DNA of 64,000 nucleotides from Thalassospira profundimaris (GTDB lineage Bacteria > Pseudomonadota > Alphaproteobacteria > Rhodospirillales > Thalassospiraceae), in NCBI RefSeq assembly GCF_003326675.1, contig NZ_JPWF01000012.1, positions 1 through 64,000 of the forward strand, read 5' to 3'. A program made the position numbers and the translations under genes. Each line of letters begins with the position of its first letter. Position 1 is the stretch's first letter. The notes beneath the pieces are model-generated. The model worked only from the letters and a program-made list of their open reading frames with translations, was not told the DNA's origin and made no database searches. Positions 9,281 to 18,406 of the stretch are shown in pieces.

Positions 9281-12200
9281 ATGGTTAAACGCATGCTTAT
9301 CGATGCAACGCACGCGGAAGAAAGCCGCGTCGTTGTTATTAATGGAAATCGCCTAGAAGAATACGACGTCGAAACATCGACCAAAAAGCAAATCAAGGGA
9401 AACATCTATCTCGCGAAAGTAACGCGAGTAGAACCGTCTTTGCAGGCGGCCTTTGTTGACTATGGCGGAAACCGCCATGGTTTCCTTGCCTTCAGCGAAA
9501 TCCATTCCGACTACTATCAAATCCCGGTTGCCGACCGCGAAGCCCTGAGTCAGGGACATGCGCAGGTCAAGGACGCTGAAATTGTCGAAGACAATATTGG
9601 CGAAACCGACGACAGCCCGAAAAAAGAAAAGAAACAGACCCGGTCGCGTTCGCGCCGCAAACCGCGTGTGAAAGACAAGGATGAAACTGCTGATGCTGCC
9701 GACGCTGGCGCAGATGCGGTTGAGGCCGAAGTCATTGTCGATGCCCCAGCGGATACCGATGCTGTATCGGATGCTGCGCCTTCTTCCGAAGAAGAGGAAG
9801 CAAAGCCGCGCCGTCGCCGCCCCCGTAACCGTCGCAAGAAGTCCGATGATGTCGAAGCATCTTCGGATGATGCCGTTGTAGAAGAAAATTCTGACAGCGA
9901 TGGCGACGATGCGCCGACCGGTGGCAACGCCGCGATGAGCGCAGAAGTCGCCGAACTGACCGTTGACGTCGATGCCGACGAAGACGAAGAAGGTGACGCA
10001 ACTGACGCGACTGCGGATGCTGCTGGCGAAGAAGAAGAGATCGAAGATCTTGGCGGTGATGATGCCGACGAGTTCGTCGAATCTCACAGCCGTCAGCTTC
10101 AGAAACGCTATAAAATCCAGGAAGTCATCAAACGCCGCCAGATCATTCTGGTTCAGGTCGTCAAGGAAGAGCGCGGCAACAAGGGTGCTGCCCTTTCGAC
10201 CTTCCTGTCGCTGGCCGGTCGTTATTGCGTTCTTATGCCCAACACCCCGCGTGGTGGCGGCATTTCGCGCAAGATCACCAACGCCAAGGACCGCAAGCGT
10301 CTGAAATCAATTCTGGCCGAGCTGGAGATTCCGGACGGCATGGCCGTGATCGTTCGTACCGCCGGTGCAGAACGAACCAAAGCCGAGATCAAACGCGACT
10401 TCGATTATCTGATGCGTCTGTGGGACCGTATCCGCGAAACCACCCTTCAGAGTCAGGCACCATGCCTGATTTACGAAGAAGCCGACCTGATCAAGCGTTC
10501 CATCCGTGACCTTTATGCACGTGATGTCGATGAAGTCCTGGTCGAGGGTGACGAAGGTTACCGCGTTGCCAAAGACTTCATGAAAATGTTGATGCCGTCA
10601 CATGCCAAGCGCGTGCAGCCCTATAAGGATCAGGGCGTGCCGCTGTTCCACCGTTTCCAGGTGGAAAGCCAGCTTGATGCGATGCTCAACCCGGTCGTTC
10701 AGCTTAAATCCGGTGGCTATATCGTCATCAACCCGACCGAAGCACTGGTCGCGATTGACGTGAACTCCGGCCGCTCGACCCGTGAACGCAATATCGAAGA
10801 AACCGCTTACAAGACCAACCTTGAAGCCGCCGAAGAACTGGCACGCCAGCTTCGCCTGCGCGACCTTGCCGGTCTGATCGTTGTCGACTTTATCGACATG
10901 GAAGATCACCGCAATCAGGCATCGGTCGAACGCAAGCTGAAAGAAGCGATGCGCAATGACCGCGCCCGTCTTCAGATCGGCCGCATCAGCCCGTTTGGTC
11001 TGCTTGAAATGTCGCGTCAGCGCCTGCGTCCGTCGCTTGTTGAAAGCGCGTTCGAGGTTTGCTCGCATTGCCGTGGTGTCGGCCTTGTTCGTTCGATTGA
11101 AAGCGCAGCCCTGCATCTGCTGCGCGTAATCGAAGAAGAAGGCATGCGTCGTCGCTCCGGCGCACTGACCGTCCATGTCGCAAGTGAAGTCGCCCTTTAC
11201 ATCCTGAACCGTAAACGTGATTCGCTTGCCGAAATCGAACAGCGTTACGGCTTCACCGTGATGATCTTTGGCGATGACAGCCTGATTTCGCCGGATCACC
11301 GTATCGAGCGCACCCGCGCGAAAAAGGGTGACGAGATCGAGGAAGCCACACCGGTTCTCAATACCGACAGCGTTTCGCTGACCGCGATTGAAAGCCCGGT
11401 AGAAGCCGACGAAGAAGACGAAGAAACCGCCCGCAGCGATGATGACGATCAGGGCGGCAAACGCCGTCGCCGTCGCCGTCGTCGCCGTGGTCGCAATGAT
11501 GACCGCGATGATCGTACCGAAACCGAACAGGAAGCATCCGACAACGATGCCGATGATGTTGACGGCGATGATCGCAACAGCCTTGACGATGATGACGAAG
11601 AAAGCCAGCGCAAGCGCCGCCGTCGCGGCAAGCGTGGTGGCCGTCGCCGTTCGCGTCGCCAGGACTTTGACGCCAACCGTACCCGTTCGCCCAACGATGA
11701 TCCGGCCCTGACGGCAGCACGCCGTGACCGCGATCACGAAGCCCCGACCGGTTCGGAAGAAGACACCGTGATCGACGCCGAAAGCGAAGGTCAGGATGCC
11801 GACAGCTTTGATCAGGAAGGCGTTCGTACTGGCCGTTCGCGCAGCACCACCGCCCCGGCACCGGCCCGTCCGCGTCGTGATCGTAATGACAATCGCCGCA
11901 ACCGCCGTGATCGCAACAGCCGTTCTGATCGCAACGAAGGTGGCAACGAGCGCGGCGATGTTAAAAACATCCCGATCCAGAGCGGTCCGGCACCCGAAGC
12001 AGCTGTTGAAAGCAAACCGGAAGTCGCAGCAGCGGCAACGGCAAGCACACCGGCAGAAGTAAGTGCCCCGGCACCGAAAGCTGAAGCACCAAAGGTCGAA
12101 GCCCCGAAGGTTGAAGCCCCGAAGGTTGAAGCCCCGGCTGAAAAACCGGCTGAACCGAAAGCCGAAGCACCGACACCGGCCCCTGAACCTGTTCAGGCCC

Positions 12201-12289
12201 CTGCCCCGGAAGCAGCCCCGGCTGCGGAACCGGCAAAGGACGAAAAGCCCAAGTCGAAAAAACGCGGCTGGTGGAGCCTTGGTCGTTAA
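9281..12289 (+). CDS. rne: Ribonuclease E, alphaproteobacterial type
   Basis: 1002 residues. The N-terminus KRMLIDATHAEESRV begins the catalytic half. The S1 domain is interrupted at about residues 105-265 by an acidic Asp/Glu/Ala insert, typical of alphaproteobacterial RNase E. The DNase I-like region carries catalytic Asp in AIDVNSGR and VDFIDME, and the Zn-link CSHCRGVG joins protomers. After about residue 680 the tail is unstructured, alternating acidic blocks, Arg-rich blocks (GGKRRRRRRRRRGR) and a C-terminal Ala/Pro/Glu repeat (KVEAPKVEAP). The tail should bind RNA and degradosome partners. Stand-alone gene ending in a strong terminator. Confidence 0.96.
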   Translation: MVKRMLIDATHAEESRVVVINGNRLEEYDVETSTKKQIKGNIYLAKVTRVEPSLQAAFVDYGGNRHGFLAFSEIHSDYYQIPVADREALSQGHAQVKDAEIVEDNIGETDDSPKKEKKQTRSRSRRKPRVKDKDETADAADAGADAVEAEVIVDAPADTDAVSDAAPSSEEEEAKPRRRRPRNRRKKSDDVEASSDDAVVEENSDSDGDDAPTGGNAAMSAEVAELTVDVDADEDEEGDATDATADAAGEEEEIEDLGGDDADEFVESHSRQLQKRYKIQEVIKRRQIILVQVVKEERGNKGAALSTFLSLAGRYCVLMPNTPRGGGISRKITNAKDRKRLKSILAELEIPDGMAVIVRTAGAERTKAEIKRDFDYLMRLWDRIRETTLQSQAPCLIYEEADLIKRSIRDLYARDVDEVLVEGDEGYRVAKDFMKMLMPSHAKRVQPYKDQGVPLFHRFQVESQLDAMLNPVVQLKSGGYIVINPTEALVAIDVNSGRSTRERNIEETAYKTNLEAAEELARQLRLRDLAGLIVVDFIDMEDHRNQASVERKLKEAMRNDRARLQIGRISPFGLLEMSRQRLRPSLVESAFEVCSHCRGVGLVRSIESAALHLLRVIEEEGMRRRSGALTVHVASEVALYILNRKRDSLAEIEQRYGFTVMIFGDDSLISPDHRIERTRAKKGDEIEEATPVLNTDSVSLTAIESPVEADEEDEETARSDDDDQGGKRRRRRRRRRGRNDDRDDRTETEQEASDNDADDVDGDDRNSLDDDDEESQRKRRRRGKRGGRRRSRRQDFDANRTRSPNDDPALTAARRDRDHEAPTGSEEDTVIDAESEGQDADSFDQEGVRTGRSRSTTAPAPARPRRDRNDNRRNRRDRNSRSDRNEGGNERGDVKNIPIQSGPAPEAAVESKPEVAAAATASTPAEVSAPAPKAEAPKVEAPKVEAPKVEAPAEKPAEPKAEAPTPAPEPVQAPAPEAAPAAEPAKDEKPKSKKRGWWSLGR

Positions 12290-12310
12290 CACGATCGAAG
12301 TCATTGAAAG

Positions 12311-12343
12311 AAAAAGACCGCTGAAATTCAGCGGTCTTTTTTT
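12311..12343 (+). terminator. Intrinsic terminator downstream of rne
   Basis: AAAAAGACCGCTGAA, a 3-nt centre, then the complementary arm and a run of seven T. Near-perfect hairpin 20 bp after the rne stop. Confidence 0.93.
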
Positions 12344-12406
12344 GTTCAAACCTTTGAAGGTTTGAGCAATGATAACTGTCAGCGTTGACGGATCAGATAG
12401 GTCACA

Positions 12407-12775
12407 ATGAGCAAAAAACTATTCCATCCTCAGATGACTTACAGGCGATGGGGCAAGATTATCGGCATCGTCGTTACCCTAGACATCTCTGCCGTTCTCA
12501 TTGTTTACGGCTTGCTTTCAATGACGGCAGCAACCATCAAAGATTTATCAATACCGATAACAATTCTTGTCTTTGCGACACTATCATCACTTTTCTTGTG
12601 TTTGGGTTCGGTGCTGCACAGTCACTTCTATGCGTTTTTCTCCAGACGTGGCATCCACTCAATGACTGACAAAGTTCGACAGACACCTCTCACACTGTAT
12701 CTCATCAAGGACGTTGTCGAAAACGCCGGCAGAAAAGGACTAGATGGTCGCTACCAGCGGAACGCCGTCGTCTAG
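12407..12775 (+). CDS. Small membrane protein of unknown function
   Basis: 122 residues starting MSKKLFHPQ. Two hydrophobic segments are visible (about 18-43 and 48-70), and the rest is basic and hydrophilic. No recognised family. Its end overlaps the end of the convergent aminotransferase gene by four bases, and it follows the rne terminator, so it needs its own promoter. AT content is somewhat higher than in the flanking genes, which is compatible with an accessory gene. Confidence 0.6.
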   Translation: MSKKLFHPQMTYRRWGKIIGIVVTLDISAVLIVYGLLSMTAATIKDLSIPITILVFATLSSLFLCLGSVLHSHFYAFFSRRGIHSMTDKVRQTPLTLYLIKDVVENAGRKGLDGRYQRNAVV

Positions 12776-13923
12776 CGCTTCCAATTCTGCAACGCCTTGA
12801 CGGCACCGATCATGGTTGCCTCACTATGCGCGAAAGAGAAGCGCACATAGCCCTTGCCGCGCATCCGGTCGAAATCGGTACCCGGTGTGGTGGCGACACC
12901 GGTTTCTTCAAGCATCTGACGACAGAATGCTTCGCTGTCCTTGGTCAGTTCGCGGACATCAGCATAAAGATAGAATGCGCCATCGGCCGGTGCGAATTTG
13001 GTGAAGCCCGCCTTGGGAAGGCCTTCAAGCAGGATTTCACGATTGCGCGCATAGGCCGCGATATTGGCCTGAAGCTCTTCTTCGCAATCAAAGGCAGCCA
13101 CCGCTGCGATCTGTGACAATGCCGGGGCAGAAATAAACAGGTTCTGCTGCAAGCATTCCACCGCACGCATCAGATCAGGCGGCACAATCGCCCACCCCAG
13201 ACGCCAGCCGGTCATGGAAAAGTATTTTGAGAAACTGTTGATGATGATCGCATCATCGCCAAACTCAAGGGCCGTGCATTCCTTGACGTCGCCAAATGAA
13301 ATGCCCTGATAAATCTCGTCACTGATCAGGCGGATGCCGTTTTCACGGCAATAGGTCGCCAGTTCGCGATAGGTATCAACGTCAATCATGCTGCCTGCCG
13401 GGTTGGACGGGCTGGCAACGATCAGGCCATCAACCGGCTCGTCAAGATCACGCAGCATCTGTACAGTCGGCTGATAGTGGGTTTCCGGTCCTGCGGGCAG
13501 ATTGACCGTATCAATCCCCAGCGCGCTTAGAATGTTGTGATAGGCCGGATAGCCCGGTGCAGCCATCGCCACACGATCACCCGCATCAAATGCCGCAAGG
13601 AAGGCCAGAACAAAGATGGATGACGACCCGCTGGCAACGCAAACACGGGACGGATCAACCGACACACCGAATTTGGTTTTGTAATGACCGGCAATGGCTT
13701 CGCGCAGGGGATCAATGCCCATAGCATTGGTATAGCCGATCAGATCGGACTCAAGCGCCTTGACAGCAGCTTCGCGGACCTTGCGTGGTGCGGGTGTACC
13801 CGGCTGACCGACTTCAAGGTGGTAAACGGCTTTACCCTCGGTCTCGCGCGCATTGGCGGCACGCATCACATCCATAACAATAAAGGGCGAAATTGCACCG
13901 CGAAGCGATTGTTTCAAAGCCAT
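12772..13923 (-). CDS. PLP-dependent aminotransferase, class I/II
   Basis: 383 residues from the ATG at 13923 (MALKQSLRGAISPF); the open frame upstream of that has no homology. Fold type I aminotransferase: the PLP-phosphate motif GSSSIFVL, the conserved SPSNPAG, DEIYQGI with the pyridine-binding Asp, and the Schiff-base lysine in SFSKYFSMTGWRLGW. The C-terminal FSFAHS carries the substrate carboxylate region. Closest in style to aspartate/aromatic aminotransferase-like proteins; amino donor not deducible. Downstream of the gamma-glutamyltransferase-like gene on the same strand, 68 bp away. Confidence 0.88.
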   Translation of the reverse strand: MALKQSLRGAISPFIVMDVMRAANARETEGKAVYHLEVGQPGTPAPRKVREAAVKALESDLIGYTNAMGIDPLREAIAGHYKTKFGVSVDPSRVCVASGSSSIFVLAFLAAFDAGDRVAMAAPGYPAYHNILSALGIDTVNLPAGPETHYQPTVQMLRDLDEPVDGLIVASPSNPAGSMIDVDTYRELATYCRENGIRLISDEIYQGISFGDVKECTALEFGDDAIIINSFSKYFSMTGWRLGWAIVPPDLMRAVECLQQNLFISAPALSQIAAVAAFDCEEELQANIAAYARNREILLEGLPKAGFTKFAPADGAFYLYADVRELTKDSEAFCRQMLEETGVATTPGTDFDRMRGKGYVRFSFAHSEATMIGAVKALQNWKR

Positions 13924-13991
13924 CTTGTGGGGTCCCAATTGATGTTTAAGTGCAACAGGGCAGGAATGTCCCTGCCCTGTTGTATTTGTTT

Positions 13992-15365
13992 TTATCGAAC
14001 GCCTGCCATGCCACCGCCGGCAGGATCGGCAATGAATTGGCAACTTTCAGGATGTGGGGGCGTCCCTTCAAGGCAGCGGATAATATTAACCGACGATGCG
14101 CCCTGTGAATTAAGCGCGACGCCCGATGCAGCGCCCGTCCCAATCAGGTCTTCGGCCATGGTCGCGATCTGTTTGGTCGCACCAGCCGGCGTACCGGTTC
14201 CGGCGATCCCGTAGTAATATTCACTGACAAACGGGTTGACCATAAGAGCCGGACCAATCAGCGGTGTCGCCGCCTGTGCAGCATCCCCCGCCGCAAGGTT
14301 AAGTCCAAACGCATCTGCGCCAAGTCCTGCGCCAAATGGTGTGTTCATGGTGGTCATGCAGGCAACAGCGTTCGCCGCCCGGTCAACCACGACAAAGCCG
14401 CTACGACCCGACAAAGACTGACCGGATGTATCACCCGATACGACATCGGCAAGATAACGATTCAGCATCGCAGCCACATCACTGCCATCGGTAATAACCG
14501 GCGATGCAGATTGCGCGCGCGGCGGATAGGCAAGATACAGAATTTCATTGCCATGTTTGACTTCGGTGGCGGCTTTCCATTCCGGACGGTAATTGCGCAA
14601 ATCATCCGCCGTCAGGGTGCCGCCCGCATTCTGAACGGCCGCGGCGATATCAGCACCAAGCGAGCCGTTATAGAAATCGCCAGGCCCCTTGACCCGAAGG
14701 GATGTCAGAAGCGCCGCCAGATTGACCGCACGTACACGGTCCCCGACCTGAAGCAGTTTACCATCGGGCATAAAGGTCGCACGCAGTGCCGGGCTTGCTT
14801 CGATGCGGGCCCGGTTTGCCTCGATATCATTTACCAGCGACCGCGAAGCCGGAACGCCAAGACGGGCATATTGCTCAGCCGCACTGAGCAACGATCCCCA
14901 CTGCAAACGTCCGAAACGTGCACTAAGCGCATAAAGCCCACGCGGTACGGACGGGATGGTTGTTGCAGTTTGATCGGCACGGGTACGCGTGCCCGGACGC
15001 GGCCAGAAATCAAGAACCTCGACCTTTTTGGCTTCACGTTCATGAACAACACAAACACCACCACCGCCGATTCCGGCGACAGACGGTTTGGTCACAGTCA
15101 TGGTTGCATAAAGTGCAACAGAGGCGTCCGCCGCGGTCCCGCCAGCAGACAGAACATCGCGCGCAACCCTTACGGCGCGCGGCTCGTCGGCGACGACACC
15201 ACCGAAATATCCGCTAACTGCCCCTATTTGACCAAGATTCTCTGTATTAGTACTACCACAGGCCGCAAGTCCGGCAGTCATTGCGATTGCAAACGCGATC
15301 CGCCATGATGGCTTGCGCGTCGGCTCGGAACCGACATCAGTCGAACGAAAATATGGAACGCACAT
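13992..15365 (-). CDS. Gamma-glutamyltransferase-like lipoprotein, catalytic Thr missing
   Basis: 457 residues. N-terminal basic/hydrophobic signal ending in a lipobox LAAC with Cys at about 36, so probably a membrane lipoprotein. The GGT fold is recognisable: ARDVLSAGGTAADASVA at the start, and AANAVACMTTMNTPFGAG corresponding to the DGNAVSxTxTxNxxFG motif of GGT. The nucleophile region (TTH-x-SVVD in active GGT) reads RSGFVVVD, so the autoprocessing Thr is replaced. The PLSSMSP and GSPGG oxyanion/binding motifs are not conserved either. It is shorter than true GGT (about 550-580). Function therefore unknown; likely a non-enzymatic relative. Start at 15365 is two bases from the proposed start of the divergent protease gene. 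Confidence 0.75.
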   Translation of the reverse strand: MCVPYFRSTDVGSEPTRKPSWRIAFAIAMTAGLAACGSTNTENLGQIGAVSGYFGGVVADEPRAVRVARDVLSAGGTAADASVALYATMTVTKPSVAGIGGGGVCVVHEREAKKVEVLDFWPRPGTRTRADQTATTIPSVPRGLYALSARFGRLQWGSLLSAAEQYARLGVPASRSLVNDIEANRARIEASPALRATFMPDGKLLQVGDRVRAVNLAALLTSLRVKGPGDFYNGSLGADIAAAVQNAGGTLTADDLRNYRPEWKAATEVKHGNEILYLAYPPRAQSASPVITDGSDVAAMLNRYLADVVSGDTSGQSLSGRSGFVVVDRAANAVACMTTMNTPFGAGLGADAFGLNLAAGDAAQAATPLIGPALMVNPFVSEYYYGIAGTGTPAGATKQIATMAEDLIGTGAASGVALNSQGASSVNIIRCLEGTPPHPESCQFIADPAGGGMAGVR

Positions 15366-15366
15366 T

Positions 15367-16722
15367 TTGCTCAGACGCATTTTAACTCTCACTGCCATTT
15401 TCCTCGTTGCCCTGCCTAGCATGGTTTTGGCGCAGGGTCGTTCTTTTATCCGCGATACCGAGATCGAGGACACCCTTCGTCTCTATGCCACGCCAATCTT
15501 CAAGGCGGCGGGGCTCGATCCAAACGGTGTGTCTGTTTATATCGTTTCTGACAACAGCTTGAACGCATTTGTTGCCGGTGGACAAAAGCTTTTTATCAAT
15601 ACTGGGCTGTTGTTAAAAGCAGAGACTCCAGAACAGGTTATCGGCGTGATGGCCCACGAGACCGGTCACATCACCGGCGGCCACCTTTCGCGTGTGCATG
15701 ACCAGTTGCGCAATGCGTCTGCAATTTCGATCCTGTCAACCATCGCCGGTGTTGCTGCGGGCGTTGCTGCGGGCCGATCTGACGTCGGAACTGCGGCGAT
15801 TCTGGGCGGTCAGAATATTGCGACGCGTAACTTCCTTGCATATTCCCGTACACAGGAAAGCAGTGCCGATCAGGCCGGTGTGAAATATTTGACAGCGGCG
15901 GGAATTTCGGCGCGCGGCATGATGGAATTCATGGAAACGCTTGAAGGCCAGGAATTGCTGAGTACGGCAAGCCAGGATCCCTATATGCGCAGTCACCCGT
16001 TGACGACCGAACGTGTCGAGTTTCTGGAAAACTATGTGGCGAACTCAGCCCTGAAAGACGCGAAAGTCAGTCCGGAACTTTATGAACATCATGCGCGTAT
16101 GCGGGCAAAACTGTATGCCTTTACCAATCACATCCAGAATACGCTGCGCACCTATCCCGAAAGCGATACCAGCGTTGCCGGACAATATGCGCGTGCGATT
16201 GCCTATTACCGGAATTCGGAATTGGCCCCGGCGCTTGAAATCATTGAAAAACTGATCGGTATCGAGCCGAACAATCCGTATTTCGAGGAGTTGAAAGGCC
16301 AGGTCCTGCTTGAATTTGGCAAGGCCCGAGAAGCCATTGACCCGCTTCAGAAATCGGTCGAGCTTTCAAATGGCGCGCCATTGATCCGCTTGTTGCTGGC
16401 CCATGCCATGATTGAAACCGGGGACGCGGCATATCTTGAACCTGCCAAAGCCAGCCTGATGGGTGTCTTGTCGCGTGAACGCGGCAATGCATCGGCCTGG
16501 CGTTTCAGGGCCATTGTTGAAAACCGCCTTGGCAACGAAGGCGAAGCATCTCTGTCGCAGGCCGAATACAGCCTTCTAAGTGGTGATCGACAAGCCGCCA
16601 GCTATCATGCGGTCCAAGCCGACCGTAAACTTGAAAAAGGAACGGCTGCCTGGCTACGCGCACAAGATATCTTGCAGGCAACCAATCCTGACCGTGATGC
16701 GGACAAGGATGCGCCAAAGTGA
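15367..16722 (+). CDS. M48 family metalloprotease with TPR repeats (BepA-like)
   Basis: About 451 residues. A signal peptide (RILTLTAIFLVALPSMVLAQ) sends it to the periplasm. The metalloprotease domain has HETGH, with the third zinc ligand in the following helix (ESSADQAG). The C-terminal half (from about 250) is alpha-helical TPR repeats. Family members such as BepA/YfgC act in outer-membrane protein assembly and degrade misassembled LptD or BamA. The start is unclear: there is no in-frame ATG before the signal peptide, so TTG at 15367 (or TTG at 15313, overlapping the divergent gene) must be used. Overlaps the next gene by four bases. Confidence 0.88.
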   Translation: MLRRILTLTAIFLVALPSMVLAQGRSFIRDTEIEDTLRLYATPIFKAAGLDPNGVSVYIVSDNSLNAFVAGGQKLFINTGLLLKAETPEQVIGVMAHETGHITGGHLSRVHDQLRNASAISILSTIAGVAAGVAAGRSDVGTAAILGGQNIATRNFLAYSRTQESSADQAGVKYLTAAGISARGMMEFMETLEGQELLSTASQDPYMRSHPLTTERVEFLENYVANSALKDAKVSPELYEHHARMRAKLYAFTNHIQNTLRTYPESDTSVAGQYARAIAYYRNSELAPALEIIEKLIGIEPNNPYFEELKGQVLLEFGKAREAIDPLQKSVELSNGAPLIRLLLAHAMIETGDAAYLEPAKASLMGVLSRERGNASAWRFRAIVENRLGNEGEASLSQAEYSLLSGDRQAASYHAVQADRKLEKGTAAWLRAQDILQATNPDRDADKDAPK

Positions 16723-17438
16723 TCGCCAATCTGGTTGGCCGTGTGACGCAAAAAGCATCAATCAATCCGGCTCACCCGAAACATCCCCTACTGAAACGCC
16801 TTCGCGGCGTTTTGGTATGGGGATTTGCGGTGATGCCAATTGCAAGCTGTTCATTGCCCGGTGCAGGCGTCGATTCAGCTGGTGATCTTAAGCTGTTTTA
16901 TGCGCCGTTCTCTCTCGAAACACCGCCACCCTACTGGACGGTCAATCAACGCCCAAACAGCCACCGACAATCGCCCGAAGATACGCCGCTGCAATGGCAG
17001 GATAAGGATGAACGCATCGCCCTTGCCCTGCGCCCGGACCTTGGCACGTTTGAAATCGGGCGTCGCACCAATGTCATTGTGCTTGCATCGCCCTATTTGT
17101 CGTTTGACTGGCAATTTAACAGCCACGCGCAGCCCGGCGATGTCGAACTTGAACTGGGTTTCCGCAAACAGGGGCAAAACAGCTGGACTGAAGGCGATCT
17201 TGGATTAGGCAAACCGTCAATTGATCAGCTTGTCCGAATCCCGATTGGCCAACGTTCGGTACAATACGGGCAATGGCAGCGCGAATATTTTGATCTTTCA
17301 ACCCTTTATCGCCGCTATTGGCCCGACACACCAAACGATCAGGTCCGTCTTGTATGGATAGGGGTCGTGCCCGGTCGCGACCATCAACCGCCTGTGAGTG
17401 GGATCACCTATCTAACGCATATTTTACTTTCCCGTTAG
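16719..17438 (+). CDS. Probable lipoprotein of unknown function
   Basis: 239 residues from a GTG that overlaps the protease stop (GTGA), indicating translational coupling. A hydrophobic stretch (GVLVWGFAVMPIASC) ends in a possible lipobox with Cys 44. The rest is soluble, rich in Trp, Pro and Gln, with beta-type segments. It shows no motif that I recognise. Coupling with the BepA-like protease suggests an envelope role, but this is inference. Confidence 0.65.
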   Translation: MIANLVGRVTQKASINPAHPKHPLLKRLRGVLVWGFAVMPIASCSLPGAGVDSAGDLKLFYAPFSLETPPPYWTVNQRPNSHRQSPEDTPLQWQDKDERIALALRPDLGTFEIGRRTNVIVLASPYLSFDWQFNSHAQPGDVELELGFRKQGQNSWTEGDLGLGKPSIDQLVRIPIGQRSVQYGQWQREYFDLSTLYRRYWPDTPNDQVRLVWIGVVPGRDHQPPVSGITYLTHILLSR

Positions 17439-17514
17439 CGCCCTGATCACGTATCACAGAACCAAGACATCCATTCGAAGGCCATAAGCGGCCACAGTCA
17501 CAGAAGGACACCCG

Positions 17515-18276
17515 ATGAATTCCCAGATTGTTAAACGCTTCCTTGGCTGTAGTGCAATTGCCACGACCATGCTGTTTGGCGCATCCTATGCGCAGGCTGA
17601 TGAAGCACTTAGCGCCGGGCAAAAGGCCGAAGTCGAAAGCCTGATTGAACAATACCTTCAAAACAACCCGGAAGCACTTCTGCGTGCCATCCAGAATGTT
17701 CAGCTTTGGCAGGCAAATGAAAAGGCCCGCCAACAGGCCGAAGCCATTACACCGGTCTGGGACGCACTGGTTGCCGACAGCACTGTTCCGTCCTTTGGGC
17801 CGGTAGACGCCCCTGTCACCGTAATCGAGTTTTTTGACTATCATTGCGGTTATTGCAAACGTGCATTCGAAGGCGTGATGGAAATCGCCGAAAAGCATGA
17901 TGACAAGGTCCGCACCATCTTTGTCGAATTCCCGATCCTGCGTGAAGAAAGCGTAACGGCCGCACGTGCGGCACTGGCAGCCCAGAAGCAGGGTAAATAC
18001 ATGGAAGTTCACAAGGCCTTCATGGATAACCGCGGACTTCTCGATGATGCCCGTATTGACGAACTGGCAACTGCGGCCGGGATTGACGTTGCCAAGATGC
18101 GCGAAGATATGGGCTCCCCGGAAATCAGCGCGATGATCGCGCAATATTCGGCAATGGCCCGTACCGTTGGTATCAGCGGCACGCCTGCCTTCATCATTAA
18201 TGGATCGATGGTTTCCGGTGCCGACATGGATCGCGTCAACGCACTGGTTCAGGCAGGCCTTGAAGAGGCATCCTGA
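17515..18276 (+). CDS. DsbA/Com1-like thiol:disulfide oxidoreductase
   Basis: 253 residues. A signal peptide (about 1-28, ending SYAQA) is followed by a helical N-terminal segment (about 30-95) and a thioredoxin-fold DsbA domain with active site CGYC at residues 111-114. The cis-proline loop reads SGTPAFIING. Close in layout to the Com1/ScsC-like periplasmic proteins of alphaproteobacteria, in which the N-terminal helices cause oligomerisation. It acts in the periplasm as a disulfide oxidase or isomerase. It follows the envelope pair with 76 bp between, and ends before a bidirectional terminator. Confidence 0.92.
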   Translation: MNSQIVKRFLGCSAIATTMLFGASYAQADEALSAGQKAEVESLIEQYLQNNPEALLRAIQNVQLWQANEKARQQAEAITPVWDALVADSTVPSFGPVDAPVTVIEFFDYHCGYCKRAFEGVMEIAEKHDDKVRTIFVEFPILREESVTAARAALAAQKQGKYMEVHKAFMDNRGLLDDARIDELATAAGIDVAKMREDMGSPEISAMIAQYSAMARTVGISGTPAFIINGSMVSGADMDRVNALVQAGLEEAS

Positions 18277-18342
18277 TTTTCAAAACCGGTTTGAAGCCGT
18301 TTGACTACATTTGCAGTCACCCTGTTTCGCATCCCGAACGAT

Positions 18343-18384
18343 ACAACAAAGGCCCGTTTCGATTTCGAAACGGGCCTTTGTTGT
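18343..18384. terminator. Bidirectional terminator between dsbA-like gene and thiSG
   Basis: Nearly perfect inverted repeat (arms ACAACAAAGGCCCGTTTCGA) with T-rich flanks on both strands, between convergent genes. Confidence 0.9.
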
Positions 18385-18406
18385 CAATAACTGGAATGTC
18401 TGAAAA

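Noticed and set aside
10598..12349. 583-codon open frame antisense to rne
   Set aside because: Phe/Ala/Arg-skewed repeated sequence mirrors the acidic/basic repeats of RNase E on the other strand.
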